A DNA stretch of 38,791 bases, from NCBI GenBank assembly GCA_947169265.1, contig CAMVPC010000027.1:1-38791 (forward strand), written 5' to 3'. This DNA comes from an uncultured Prevotellaceae bacterium (GTDB taxonomy: Bacteria; Bacteroidota; Bacteroidia; Bacteroidales; Muribaculaceae). A program made the position numbers and the translations under genes. Below the pieces are notes generated by a model. That model was not told where the DNA came from and did no database searches. It worked only from the letters and a program-made list of their open reading frames with translations. Below, piece after piece: positions 8,188 to 16,794 of the stretch (the first letter of the stretch is position 1; each line of letters opens with the position of its first letter).

Positions 8188-8433
8188 ATGGCTAATATTG
8201 ACGAAAGAGTGAAAGCTATCATCGCCGAGAAACTTGGCGTGAGCGAAGAACAAGTTACCAACGAAGCAACGTTCACCCAGGACCTGGGCGCCGACTCTCT
8301 GGAGACCGTTGAGCTGATGCTCGACCTTGAGAAGGAATTTGAAGTGAGCATCCCCGACGATGTGAGCGACAAGATCCAAACTGTGGGTCAGGCTATTGAG
8401 TTCATCGAGAAAGCCGTTGAGGAGAAGGCTTAA
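8188..8433 (+). CDS. acpP: Acyl carrier protein
   Basis: An 81-residue acidic protein with the ACP signature [15 protein letters not shown]. Ser37 in the DSL motif is the attachment site for the 4'-phosphopantetheine arm. It carries growing acyl chains in type II fatty acid synthesis in the cytoplasm. Length and helix pattern are typical. It is followed by fabF, the condensing enzyme that uses it, and then rnc, a common bacterial arrangement. A hairpin with a T6 tract sits right after its stop codon and may let acpP be transcribed well above fabF. Confidence 0.97.
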   Translation: MANIDERVKAIIAEKLGVSEEQVTNEATFTQDLGADSLETVELMLDLEKEFEVSIPDDVSDKIQTVGQAIEFIEKAVEEKA

Positions 8434-8477
8434 TCGCGCTTGAGGCGGCGCGAGTCGCCGGCGAGATTACGTTTTTT
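8431..8477 (+). terminator. Hairpin with T6 tract between acpP and fabF (attenuator-like)
   Basis: Starting at the acpP stop codon, TAATC pairs with GATTA, CGC with GCG and GGCG with CGCC, with small mismatches. The stem ends just before CGTTTTTT (8470-8477). This looks like a partial intrinsic terminator. fabF has only a poor promoter match of its own (TAACTTTA near 8507), so some read-through is expected. Confidence 0.5.
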
Positions 8478-8530
8478 CGTTTTCTCTACTCCACTCTTAA
8501 TTCTAAATAACTTTAACCTGAAAATTGAGT

Positions 8531-9796
8531 ATGGAATTAAAGCGAGTAGTAGTAACGGGTCTGGGTGCCATCACCCCGCTGGGCCTCGACGTGAAAACCA
8601 CGTGGGAGAACGCCCTCAAGGGAGTGAGTGGTGCCGGCCCTATTACTCATTTTGATGCTTCCAAGTTTAAGACACAATTTGCCTGCGAGGTGAAGGGTTT
8701 CAACCCCGACGAGTATATCGAGCCTCGTGAGAGCCGCCGCATGGACCTGTACCTGCAGTTCGCGCTTGCCGCCGCCACCCAGGCGATGGCCGATTCGGGT
8801 CTGGTCGATGACGGAAAAGAGGATCACAACGACATCGGCGTGATCTTCGGTTCGGGTATCGGTGGCCTGCACACGTTTGAGCGCGAGGCCGGCGACTATG
8901 CCAAGAACGAGGAGCGCGGTCCGCGTTACAGCCCCTTCTTCATCCCGATGATGATTGCCGACATCGCCGCCGGTCAAATCTCGATGAAGTACGGCTTGCG
9001 AGGCCCCAACTTCGGTGTGGTCTCGGCGTGCGCCACGTCGACCAACGCTATGATCGACGCCTTCAACTACGTGCGTCTGGGCATGGCTACGGCCATCGTG
9101 ACGGGCGGTAGCGAGGCTCCCATCTTCCCGGCCGGAGTGGGTGGCTTCAATGCTATGCGCGCCATCTCGACGCGCAACGACAGCCCCGCGACGGCATCGC
9201 GTCCGTTCAGCGCCAGCCGCGACGGTTTCGTGATAGGCGAGGGTGGCGTGTGCCTTATCTTCGAGGAACTGGAGCACGCCCTGGCTCGCGGCGCGAAGAT
9301 CTATGCCGAGGTGATAGGCGGTGGCATGAGCGGCGACGCTTACCACATCACGCATCCTCACCCCGAAGGCCTCGGTGCCCGCCTGGTGATGGAACGCGCG
9401 CTGGCCGACGCCGGCATCCGTCCCGAGGAGGTTGACTATGTGAACGTGCACGGCACGAGCACGCCCGCCGGCGACGCCGGTGAGGTGCAAGCCGTCAAGG
9501 ACGTCTTTGGCGAGCACGCTTACAAGCTCAACATCAGCTCCACGAAGTCGATGACGGGCCACATGCTGGGCGCTACGGGTGCCATGGAGGCGCTGTTCTG
9601 TGTCAAGAGCGTGCAGGACAATGTGGTGCCGCCCACCATCAACCACGAGGAGGGCGACGAAGACGAGCACATCGACTACAAGCTCAACTTCACCTTTGGC
9701 AAGGCGCAACACCGCGAGGTGAACGTGGCCTTGAGCAACACCTTCGGGTTTGGCGGCCACAACGCCACGATTATTGTCAAGAAGTACAAAGGGTAA
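8531..9796 (+). CDS. fabF: Beta-ketoacyl-ACP synthase II
   Basis: A 421-residue thiolase-fold condensing enzyme that elongates acyl-ACP with malonyl-ACP. The catalytic triad is visible: Cys167 in SACATS, His307 in NVHGTSTP and His344 in SMTGHMLGA. Gly-rich FGSGIGG (about 106-112) and the C-terminal NTFGFGGHN motif also fit. The Cys-His-His triad marks a FabF/FabB type rather than FabH. Length and an N-terminus reading VVVTGLGAITPLG support FabF. The ATG at 8531 was taken as start; a TTG two codons earlier is less likely. It lies between acpP and rnc. Confidence 0.96.
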   Translation: MELKRVVVTGLGAITPLGLDVKTTWENALKGVSGAGPITHFDASKFKTQFACEVKGFNPDEYIEPRESRRMDLYLQFALAAATQAMADSGLVDDGKEDHNDIGVIFGSGIGGLHTFEREAGDYAKNEERGPRYSPFFIPMMIADIAAGQISMKYGLRGPNFGVVSACATSTNAMIDAFNYVRLGMATAIVTGGSEAPIFPAGVGGFNAMRAISTRNDSPATASRPFSASRDGFVIGEGGVCLIFEELEHALARGAKIYAEVIGGGMSGDAYHITHPHPEGLGARLVMERALADAGIRPEEVDYVNVHGTSTPAGDAGEVQAVKDVFGEHAYKLNISSTKSMTGHMLGATGAMEALFCVKSVQDNVVPPTINHEEGDEDEHIDYKLNFTFGKAQHREVNVALSNTFGFGGHNATIIVKKYKG

Positions 9797-9886
9797 AGGA
9801 AAACCAGTGCCGGCGCTTCGGGAAACCGTCGTGCGCGACGGCGCCCCCGCCGCCAGCATGAATGCTTAATTCCCCGCCGCAACACC

Positions 9887-10663
9887 GTGTTTGACAACCT
9901 CATATCATTCGCAAAGTTCCTTTTCAGCAAGGATAAGGAACTTTGCGTTTTTATACACGGTATTACCGGCTTCTTCCCGCGCGACCTGGACCTGTACCGG
10001 CTGGCGCTCGTGCACCGCTCGCTGCCCGTCAAGGACGCCGGCCACGGCTGGGCCAACAACGAGCGGCTCGAGTTTTTGGGCGACGCCATCCTCGACGCCG
10101 TGGTGGGCACCTACCTTTACACGCTCTACCCCGACAAGCCCGAAGGCTTCCTGACGAGCACGCGCGCCAAGATTGTGCAGCGTGAGAGCCTTAACCGCAT
10201 AGGCAAACTGCTGCGCATCGATACGCATGTGCGGGCGGCGGCCCACTCGTCGTCCCACAACAGCTACATCGCCGGCAACGCCGTGGAGGCGCTCGTGGGC
10301 GCCATTTATCTCGACCGCGGCTACGAGGCGTGCCGCCGTTTCATCGAGCATCGGCTCATCGCCGCGCACATCGACCTCAACGACCTGGTGCGCACCGAGC
10401 AAAACTACAAGTCGCGCCTCATCGAGTGGACACAAAAATACAGGGTCACCATCGAGTTTGCGCTCGTCGACACCTTTGCCGACGCCCAGGGTAGCCCCAT
10501 CTTCAAGACGGCCGTGCTGTTGGGTGGCATCTTTGCCGCCGACGCCACCGGCTATAGCAAGAAGGAGTCGCACCAGGGCGCGTCGCGCAAGGCCTACGAG
10601 CGCCTCACCACCGACAAGCTCTTCGCACAGCGCATCCTCTCGACGGCGACTGCCGACCCCTGA
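9887..10663 (+). CDS. rnc: Ribonuclease III
   Basis: A 258-residue double-stranded-RNA endonuclease for rRNA precursors and mRNA. The RNase III signature NERLEFLGDAILD is at 58-70. The second acidic cluster is in GNAVEALVGAIYLD (about 130-143), holding the catalytic Asp and Glu. The double-stranded-RNA-binding domain covers about 180-250 (NYKSRLIEW to GASRKAYERL). The start is a GTG at 9887. The region LISFAKFLFSKDKEL before the catalytic domain resembles the N-terminus I recall for Bacteroides RNase III, which supports this start over later codons. Unusually, codons 8-21 contain a 13-bp perfect inverted repeat followed by a T5 run (see the separate entry). It lies 90 bases after fabF and is probably co-transcribed. 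Confidence 0.93.
   Translation: MFDNLISFAKFLFSKDKELCVFIHGITGFFPRDLDLYRLALVHRSLPVKDAGHGWANNERLEFLGDAILDAVVGTYLYTLYPDKPEGFLTSTRAKIVQRESLNRIGKLLRIDTHVRAAAHSSSHNSYIAGNAVEALVGAIYLDRGYEACRRFIEHRLIAAHIDLNDLVRTEQNYKSRLIEWTQKYRVTIEFALVDTFADAQGSPIFKTAVLLGGIFAADATGYSKKESHQGASRKAYERLTTDKLFAQRILSTATADP
9910..9952 (+). promoter_or_regulatory. Terminator-like hairpin inside the start of rnc
   Basis: CGCAAAGTTCCTT (9910-9922) and AAGGAACTTTGCG (9935-9947) form a perfect 13-bp stem with a 12-base loop, followed at once by TTTTTA. It lies within rnc codons 8-22. It could end fabF transcripts that reach this point, or be a site cut by RNase III itself to control its own mRNA. Only the structure is certain. Confidence 0.6.
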
Positions 10664-10709
10664 AAATCACACCCCCCTTGTGGCCTTCAGCCGCAGTCGG
10701 CCGATTTTG

Positions 10710-10729
10710 CTTGCCGCGCGGCAAGATTT
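10710..10729 (+). terminator. Possible terminator after rnc
   Basis: A 16-base perfect palindrome, CTTGCC-GCGC-GGCAAG (10710-10725), about 50 bases past the rnc stop, followed by ATTTT. The stem is GC-rich but short and the T-run weak. Confidence 0.4.
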
Positions 10730-11083
10730 TCAAATGTAAATTAGCACGGGCGCGTTATGGCTTTTTAACACATATAAAGTTGACACTTTGAGACACTTAT
10801 TCCTGCACGCGCGTTTATAAAGGTGGCAAAATTGATATCGCCGAGAGGTCGATTCTTTCAGCTTTTGCAAAAAAAATGCGATTAAAACCAAATTTTTTTT
10901 AAAAAATGAGTATTAAAAATTTGGTAATGTTAATTTATTTTTTCAAATTTGCACGTTAAATCGTTTCTCGTGTCGCGGCAGTGGCCTTTGAGTCGCGTGC
11001 TCGCGAGGCGCTAAGTTCAAGAAGACAAATAGATAACACTATTTTTTATTAACAAATTTTTAGTAACAATTTAAAAATCAAGC
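10730..11083 (+). other. AT-rich control region upstream of susC
   Basis: No gene is supported here. The region becomes very AT-rich from about 10865. It holds an 11-bp perfect inverted repeat, ACCAAATTTTT (10887-10897) and AAAAATTTGGT (10915-10925). The right arm covers the -33 box of the susC promoter. After the promoter there is a leader of about 125 nt without an open frame. Confidence 0.5.
10920..10951 (+). promoter_or_regulatory. susC promoter
   Basis: TTTG (10920-10923), 20 bases, then CAAATTTG (10944-10951), one mismatch from TAnnTTTG. It predicts a leader of about 125 nt before the susC start. Confidence 0.6.
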
Positions 11084-14000
11084 ATGCTTATGAAAAGACA
11101 GTTTGCTTTATTAGCAGCTCTTCTCCTGACTTGCGGCGTGACAGCCTATACTGCCCGCGCCGAAGCGGCACCCCAAGCGGCCTCACAGTCCGTGGGTACC
11201 ATTCAGGGAACAGTGGTGGATGCCAACGGCCAGCCCGTTATCGGCGCCACAATCAGCGAGATTGGTACCACGAAGGCCACCTCGACCGATGCCAACGGTA
11301 AGTTTGCCATCAAGGCAGCTCCTGGCGCACGTCTGCAGGTGAGCTTTATCGGGTACAAGACCCAGACGCTCAATGCCGCTAACGGCATGAGAGTGGCCCT
11401 CGATGAAGACAATGCTCTTCTCGATGAGGTCGTCGTTGTGGGTTATGGTCAACAGAAGAAAGTCGACTTGACTGGTGCCGTGAGTGTGGTTGATGTCGAT
11501 AAGGCAGTGGGGTCTCGCCCAGAGTCTGACCTGGCTAAGGCTTTGCAGGGTGCCGTACCCGGCTTGACGATCATCAACAACAGCGGTAACTTAAATGACA
11601 ATCCCACCCTAAAGATTCGTGGTGTGGGTACATTGAGTAACGATGGTAATTCCGACCCGTTGATTGTGGTTGACGGTGTTGCTGTGGACGACCTTTCGAT
11701 GCTTAACGCTGCCGACATTAAGTCGATTAGTGTGCTCAAAGATGCTGCTTCGACTTCAATTTATGGTACCCGCGCTGCCTTCGGTGTGATTTTGATTACC
11801 ACTAAGAAGGCAGAAAAGGGAGAGCGTGTGAGTGTTAAGTACACTAACAACTTTGCCTGGGATCAGGCAACTGTGTTGCCCGACTTCCCCGATGTGCCCA
11901 CTCAGTTGCAAGCTGCCATTGCTGCAAAATTGAGGGCCAATGGTCAACGTGCAGAGTTGTTTGGCATGAATTTTGACGAGTTGCTTCCCTATGCTATTAA
12001 ATGGCGTGAGCAGAACAGCGGCAAGATTGGTTATGGCGCGATGCGCCCCTATGTAGATGACAGCAACGTGGGTGACTATGCTCTTGTTAATGGCAAGCCG
12101 ATGTACTATGCTGACTTTGACGTGAAAAAAATATGGTATCGTAATGCTGCTCCATCTCAAAATCACAATGTGAGCCTGCAGGGATCTTCGGGTCGCACAA
12201 CTTATTATGGTTCGTTTGGATATAGTAGCAAGGAAGACTTGATGCCATGGAACCCGGCAAAACGCCAACGTTACAATGCCGCTGTCAATGTGCAGACCGA
12301 TATTACTGACTGGCTGACTGCAGGTGCTCGTGTGACGTTTACGCGTCGCCAGCTTAAAGATGCTGATGTGTGGTCTAACATCTATCCCACCATTTGGCGT
12401 TGGGCATCATTCTTTGTTCCTTCGGGCACAGTTGATGGCAATGATTTCCGTATGGTGGCCTTCCAACGCCAAGCAGGTGAGCGCAAGCGTGTCACCGACC
12501 AATTGCGTCTCAATGCTTACTTGAAAGCTAACGTGACCAAGGACATTACACTGAATGCAGACTTTACTTACGATATTCGTAACTACAATTTTGCTTCACT
12601 CGAAAACCATTCAGTAATTGCTTATAACTGGAGTGGTGCTTTTGCTCCGCAAACTATCGTTAATCAATCGACGAACAAGCCTCAGCGCGAGAATTACAAG
12701 CAAAATCAGTGGACTGTCAACATTTATGGTAACTATGCCAAGACGTTTAATGAGGTGCACAACCTTAATATCATGCTTGGTGGTAGTGGCGAAGTTGTCA
12801 AAGGCGATGATTTTTATGCACAAACCCGTAGCCTTTATAGCGAGGCATATCCTGAGATGAACCTCACCTATGGTTCGCCCGCCGAGTATGTAATTACGTC
12901 ATATACAAGAGATCGTTCTACCGCTGGTTACTTTGGTCGTATCAACTATGACTATAAGGGAATCTATTTGTTGGAGATTAATGGACGTTACGATGGTTCT
13001 TCAAGTTTCGCCGCAGGCAAGAAGTGGGCCTTCTTCCCCTCGTTCTCTCTGGGTTATCGTTTCAGTGAAGAGGCTTACTGGGACAAGATTCGTAACATCG
13101 TGTCGAATGGTAAAGTTCGTTTCTCTTATGGCTCGATTGGTAACCAAGCTATCGGTGCCGATATGTTCTTGGCAACTATTGGCGCTGGCCAAATTAACTT
13201 CCTCGATGGCAGTGGTGTGAAGTACAATTACCTTGGCATGCCTAAATGGGTGTCGTCAAAGCTTACTTGGGAACGCATTAACACCATTGATGCCGGTCTT
13301 GACCTTGGTTTCCTTAATGACCAAATCGTACTTGGCTTCGACTGGTATCAGCGCACCACAAATGACATGCTTGCTCCGGGTACTGCACTTCCCGCTTCGG
13401 TTGGTGCCGCAGCTCCCTACATGAACAATGGCTCTATTCGCACCCGTGGTTGGGAACTTACCATCAACTGGCGCAAGCAGTTCAACAAAGACCTCACACT
13501 TTATGCCAACTTCAGCATAGGCGATAGCAAGACTAAAGTGACGAAGTGGAATAGCACATCGCAACTTATCGGCTATCCTTATGGTATCGCTGGTTATGCT
13601 TCGGCTTATTCCCACATTTATGAGGGTATGAACTGGGGCGACATTTGGGGCTTTGAAACCGACCGCTACTTCACTGTGGACGACTTCAACCTTGACGCCA
13701 ATGGTAATGTGGTCAGCTATAAGGAAGGCGTCGCCGATCAAACTGGCATCCAGACAGGTGACGGTTTCGTCTTCGGCCCTGGCGACATCAAGTATAAGGA
13801 CCTCAACGGTGATGGTAAGATTGATGGCGGTGACGGCACGTTACAGAATCGTGGCGACTTGAAGGTGATTGGTAACACCCTTCCCCGTTATGAGTATTCG
13901 TTCCACATTGGTGGTACTTGGAAAGGATTTGACCTTGACATGTTCTTCCAGGGTGTTGGTAAGCGTGATATTTGGTCGGTGTCTTCGTTTGTGGCTCCCA

Positions 14001-14476
14001 CCATGCGTGATGCCGACGTGGCAATTTATGCCAACCAAACAAGTTACAACATTTATGATCCCACGGGCTACCTGATGCAGAATCCCAAAGAACCCGGCAA
14101 GCCTTATGTGAACATCAGCGAGAGCAACGACTTCCCCTGCCTCTTCTCGGGTAGCAATGGCGCTGGTAATGTTGTGGGATTGCAGGGTGAAGGTGGTAGC
14201 CACAACTTCTATCCCCAAACTAAATACTTGGTTGACATGAGTTATCTCCGCATAAAGAACATCACTCTTGGCTATACGCTTCCCCAGGCCCTCACCAAAA
14301 AGGCTTACATCCAGAAGCTTCGTCTCTATGCTTCGGTTGACAATCTTTGCTTCATTCACAAGGGCAACGGCGACCTGCCTCTTGACCCTGAAATGAATGG
14401 TGGAAGTGAAATCACGTGGGGCCGCACCTGGCCCATCACCCGCAGTTGGTCGTTTGGCTTGCAAGTGACTTTCTAA
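11084..14476 (+). CDS. SusC/RagA-family TonB-dependent outer-membrane transporter
   Basis: A 1130-residue protein. Signal peptide at 1-27 (ending TARAEA). A carboxypeptidase-regulatory-like beta-sandwich follows at about 40-115 (GTIQGTVVDANGQPVIGATI), with the TonB box LDEVVVVGYG at about 112-121. The plug domain is at about 125-235 (LAKALQGAVPGL, TLKIRGVGTLS, ISVLKDAASTSIYG). The 22-strand type barrel fills the rest and ends in an aromatic residue (LQVTF). There is no N-terminal STN domain, so it does not signal directly to an anti-sigma factor. With the SusD partner 58 bases downstream it imports glycans or peptides with TonB energy. No glycoside hydrolase, protease or regulator gene adjoins, so the substrate is open. 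An alternative ATG lies two codons in (11090). Confidence 0.95.
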   Translation: MLMKRQFALLAALLLTCGVTAYTARAEAAPQAASQSVGTIQGTVVDANGQPVIGATISEIGTTKATSTDANGKFAIKAAPGARLQVSFIGYKTQTLNAANGMRVALDEDNALLDEVVVVGYGQQKKVDLTGAVSVVDVDKAVGSRPESDLAKALQGAVPGLTIINNSGNLNDNPTLKIRGVGTLSNDGNSDPLIVVDGVAVDDLSMLNAADIKSISVLKDAASTSIYGTRAAFGVILITTKKAEKGERVSVKYTNNFAWDQATVLPDFPDVPTQLQAAIAAKLRANGQRAELFGMNFDELLPYAIKWREQNSGKIGYGAMRPYVDDSNVGDYALVNGKPMYYADFDVKKIWYRNAAPSQNHNVSLQGSSGRTTYYGSFGYSSKEDLMPWNPAKRQRYNAAVNVQTDITDWLTAGARVTFTRRQLKDADVWSNIYPTIWRWASFFVPSGTVDGNDFRMVAFQRQAGERKRVTDQLRLNAYLKANVTKDITLNADFTYDIRNYNFASLENHSVIAYNWSGAFAPQTIVNQSTNKPQRENYKQNQWTVNIYGNYAKTFNEVHNLNIMLGGSGEVVKGDDFYAQTRSLYSEAYPEMNLTYGSPAEYVITSYTRDRSTAGYFGRINYDYKGIYLLEINGRYDGSSSFAAGKKWAFFPSFSLGYRFSEEAYWDKIRNIVSNGKVRFSYGSIGNQAIGADMFLATIGAGQINFLDGSGVKYNYLGMPKWVSSKLTWERINTIDAGLDLGFLNDQIVLGFDWYQRTTNDMLAPGTALPASVGAAAPYMNNGSIRTRGWELTINWRKQFNKDLTLYANFSIGDSKTKVTKWNSTSQLIGYPYGIAGYASAYSHIYEGMNWGDIWGFETDRYFTVDDFNLDANGNVVSYKEGVADQTGIQTGDGFVFGPGDIKYKDLNGDGKIDGGDGTLQNRGDLKVIGNTLPRYEYSFHIGGTWKGFDLDMFFQGVGKRDIWSVSSFVAPTMRDADVAIYANQTSYNIYDPTGYLMQNPKEPGKPYVNISESNDFPCLFSGSNGAGNVVGLQGEGGSHNFYPQTKYLVDMSYLRIKNITLGYTLPQALTKKAYIQKLRLYASVDNLCFIHKGNGDLPLDPEMNGGSEITWGRTWPITRSWSFGLQVTF

Positions 14477-14534
14477 TTCTAAATTCTTTGTAACAAGGAT
14501 TGTTTAATTAGATAACCATTAAATTTTAGAGTAT

Positions 14535-16334
14535 ATGAAAAAAATATTATTATTAGCTGCATCGACATTATTGTTGCTGGCAAGTTGCGACGATACGCTT
14601 GACAAAATGCCTCGTGACAAGTTTGTCAATGACCCGGCATTCTGGAATAATGCTAAACAGGTCGAGTCCTATAGCAACGCATTTTATGATAATTATGTGG
14701 GGTATGGACAAGCCGGCAACTATGGCTGGTTCTACTTTAAGAGCCTTAGTGACGACCAAGTGAACCCCGACTTTGATAACTGGGAATACACATCTGTTCC
14801 TGGCAATTCTTCCTATTGGAGCAATCCATTTGTTGAGATTCGTCGCGCCAATTACATGCTCATTGGTCTTGAGAACTCCACACTTAGCGAAGCTGAAAAG
14901 AATCACTTTAAAGGTGTGGCACGTTTGAATCGTGCATGGCAGTACTATCAACTCGTTCGTATGTATGGTGATGTCCAGTGGTATGATGAGGTGGTAATGG
15001 ATCCCGATCCCAATGGTTCACAAAAAGAGCTCATCTACCAAGAGCGCACTGACCGTGATGTGGTGATGGACCATGTGCTTGAAGATCTCAATTTTGCAGT
15101 AGAAAACATTACTACTTCCGGTAAAAATAGTTGGAGCGTTGATATGGCTCAAGCCATGAAGAGCGATATCTGCCTCTACGAAGGCACATATTGCAAATAT
15201 CGCACACTTGAGGACAATGGTAAGGCTCCCGACGCGGCTCGCGCCAATAAATTCCTTGGTGAGTGTGTGAAGGCAAGTGAGGCTGTTATGGCCAAGGGTT
15301 ATGCCCTTAATGCAAATTACGGCGATATCTATAATGCAGATGACCTTGGAGCTAACAAAGAAGTTATTTTCTTCCGCAATTATAAGCTGAACGAGGTCAT
15401 GCATTCAACTGGTGACTACTGCTGTTCTTCATCGCCCCAACGTGGTATCTCAAAGGACGCAATCGACGCTTTCTTGTTCCGTGACGGCAAGCCACTCGCC
15501 TCCACTTCACTTGATAAGAGTGATGTTCCCGAGCGCGTAGAGTATATTTTGCATGACCGAAATGGGAAAGTCATAATTGATGAGGAAACGGGTAAGCCTA
15601 AGGTTGCTAAGGACAAAGACGGCAAAATACTCTATGTGTATTCCATTGAGAAAATGCTTTCGGTGCGCGACAAGCGCCTCTCTAAGCTTGTTGACCCCAT
15701 CCTTTCGCTTGCTCATCATGAGTGGGAACGTGCGGCCAGCGGTTCGTCGATGGCTTCTTCTACTGGTTATACCATTGCAAAGTATGACAATATCAATCAA
15801 GATCCTGTAGATCGCATTTCAATTGGCAAAAACATTAGCGATGCTCCTCTTTGGACGCTGCCCATTATCTACCTCAACTATGCCGAAGCTAAGGCTGAAC
15901 TGGGTTCCATTAACCAGGCCGACCTTGACAAGAGCGTGAATTTGCTGCAAGCACGTGCAGCTGTGGGCTCGATCACTATGTCGCCGGATCCTGACCCCGC
16001 CAATAAAATTGGCGTGAGCAACCTGTTGTGGGAAATCCGCCGCGCTCGTCGTTGCGAGCTCATGACCGACAACTGGATTCGTTACTGGGATCTCGTTCGT
16101 TGGCACCAGCTTGAGAAACTAGATTATGCCAAGTATCCCAGCATCAACCGTGGTGCAAATGTGAAGAATGCAATGGCACTGGATAATGACATCAAGTACA
16201 ATATTGATGAGGATGGTTACATTATAGTAAATTCAGCTTCACGTCAATATAATAAGAAGTACTATTTCTATCCCATTCCCAGTAGCCAAATTACTTTAAG
16301 TAATGGTACAACCAAGCAGAATCCTGGATGGTAA
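14535..16334 (+). CDS. SusD/RagB-family surface lipoprotein
   Basis: A 599-residue protein with a lipoprotein signal peptide (lipobox LLASC, Cys18). It continues with the SusD N-terminal features DKMPRDKFVNDPAFWNN and the family's YxxAF-like patches (YSNAFYDNYVGYG), plus TPR-like helices (RLNRAWQYYQLVRMYGDVQW). The C-terminal part has the usual LPIIYLNYAEAKAEL, WEIRRARRCEL and FYPIPSSQI blocks. SusD proteins cap the SusC barrel as a lid and bind substrate at the surface. It follows susC by 58 bases in one operon, which ends at the strong terminator at 16381. Confidence 0.95.
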   Translation: MKKILLLAASTLLLLASCDDTLDKMPRDKFVNDPAFWNNAKQVESYSNAFYDNYVGYGQAGNYGWFYFKSLSDDQVNPDFDNWEYTSVPGNSSYWSNPFVEIRRANYMLIGLENSTLSEAEKNHFKGVARLNRAWQYYQLVRMYGDVQWYDEVVMDPDPNGSQKELIYQERTDRDVVMDHVLEDLNFAVENITTSGKNSWSVDMAQAMKSDICLYEGTYCKYRTLEDNGKAPDAARANKFLGECVKASEAVMAKGYALNANYGDIYNADDLGANKEVIFFRNYKLNEVMHSTGDYCCSSSPQRGISKDAIDAFLFRDGKPLASTSLDKSDVPERVEYILHDRNGKVIIDEETGKPKVAKDKDGKILYVYSIEKMLSVRDKRLSKLVDPILSLAHHEWERAASGSSMASSTGYTIAKYDNINQDPVDRISIGKNISDAPLWTLPIIYLNYAEAKAELGSINQADLDKSVNLLQARAAVGSITMSPDPDPANKIGVSNLLWEIRRARRCELMTDNWIRYWDLVRWHQLEKLDYAKYPSINRGANVKNAMALDNDIKYNIDEDGYIIVNSASRQYNKKYYFYPIPSSQITLSNGTTKQNPGW

Positions 16335-16380
16335 TTCTCTCGTGAATGGTTAGTGGGCTTCGTGTTCACTCCACGATAAT

Positions 16381-16419
16381 GCCGCCGCAGCGCCCCGAGC
16401 CCTGCGGCGGCTCTTTTAA
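16381..16419 (+). terminator. Terminator of the susC-susD operon
   Basis: A perfect 10-bp GC stem, GCCGCCGCAG (16381-16390) and CTGCGGCGGC (16402-16411), with an 11-base loop and followed by TCTTTTAAT. Confidence 0.9.
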
Positions 16420-16480
16420 TTCCCTGCTCTCAATGTGTGGCCGCGAGATTCGACTCAATGTTGTGGCAAACGATAAAAGC

Positions 16481-16582
16481 CGATTTTCTGCCAAAAGTGG
16501 GTGTTACGGGGCGGTTTTGGCGAAAAATCGGCGATTTTCTGCCAAAAGTGGGTGTTTTGGGGCGGTTTTGGCGAAAGATAGG
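16481..16582. repeat. 51-bp direct repeat, two tandem copies
   Basis: Two adjacent copies of a 51-base unit, 16481-16531 and 16532-16582, beginning CGATTTTCTGCCAAAAGTGG and differing at only a few positions. Each unit is itself an imperfect hairpin: GCCAAAA pairs with TTTTGGC. In the first copy CCGATTTT also pairs with AAAATCGG. It sits between the sus terminator and the dockerin remnant. Confidence 0.8.
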
Positions 16583-16767
16583 CGTTTGGCCTTGAGAATG
16601 CCAACCTCACGAGTGTGACCGTGCCGGGCTATGTGACCATAGGCGGAACGCTCTACGGCTACCTGCTCGAGGGTAAGGCCGTGGCCGGTGACGCCGATGT
16701 GAGTGGCGATAACATCATCAGCGGCGCCGACGTGACGGCGCTCTACAATATCCTGCTGGACAACTGA
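16583..16767 (+). pseudogene. C-terminal remnant of an LRR/dockerin-type surface protein
   Basis: The plus-strand frame ending at TGA 16765-16767 encodes about 60 residues without a start codon. The first part (ENANLTSVTVPGYVTIGG) looks like one BspA-type leucine-rich repeat. The last part (LLEGKAVAGDADVSGD and SGADVTALYNILLDN) is a dockerin-like pair almost the same as the C-terminus of the 1285-residue protein at 34.7-38.5 kb. An in-frame TAG lies directly upstream, at the edge of the 51-bp tandem repeat, so the rest of the gene is gone. It is best read as the tail of a deleted gene, with the break at the repeat. Confidence 0.75.
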
Positions 16768-16794
16768 TTGCCCAGTGGGATGCGCGCGGGCGCG

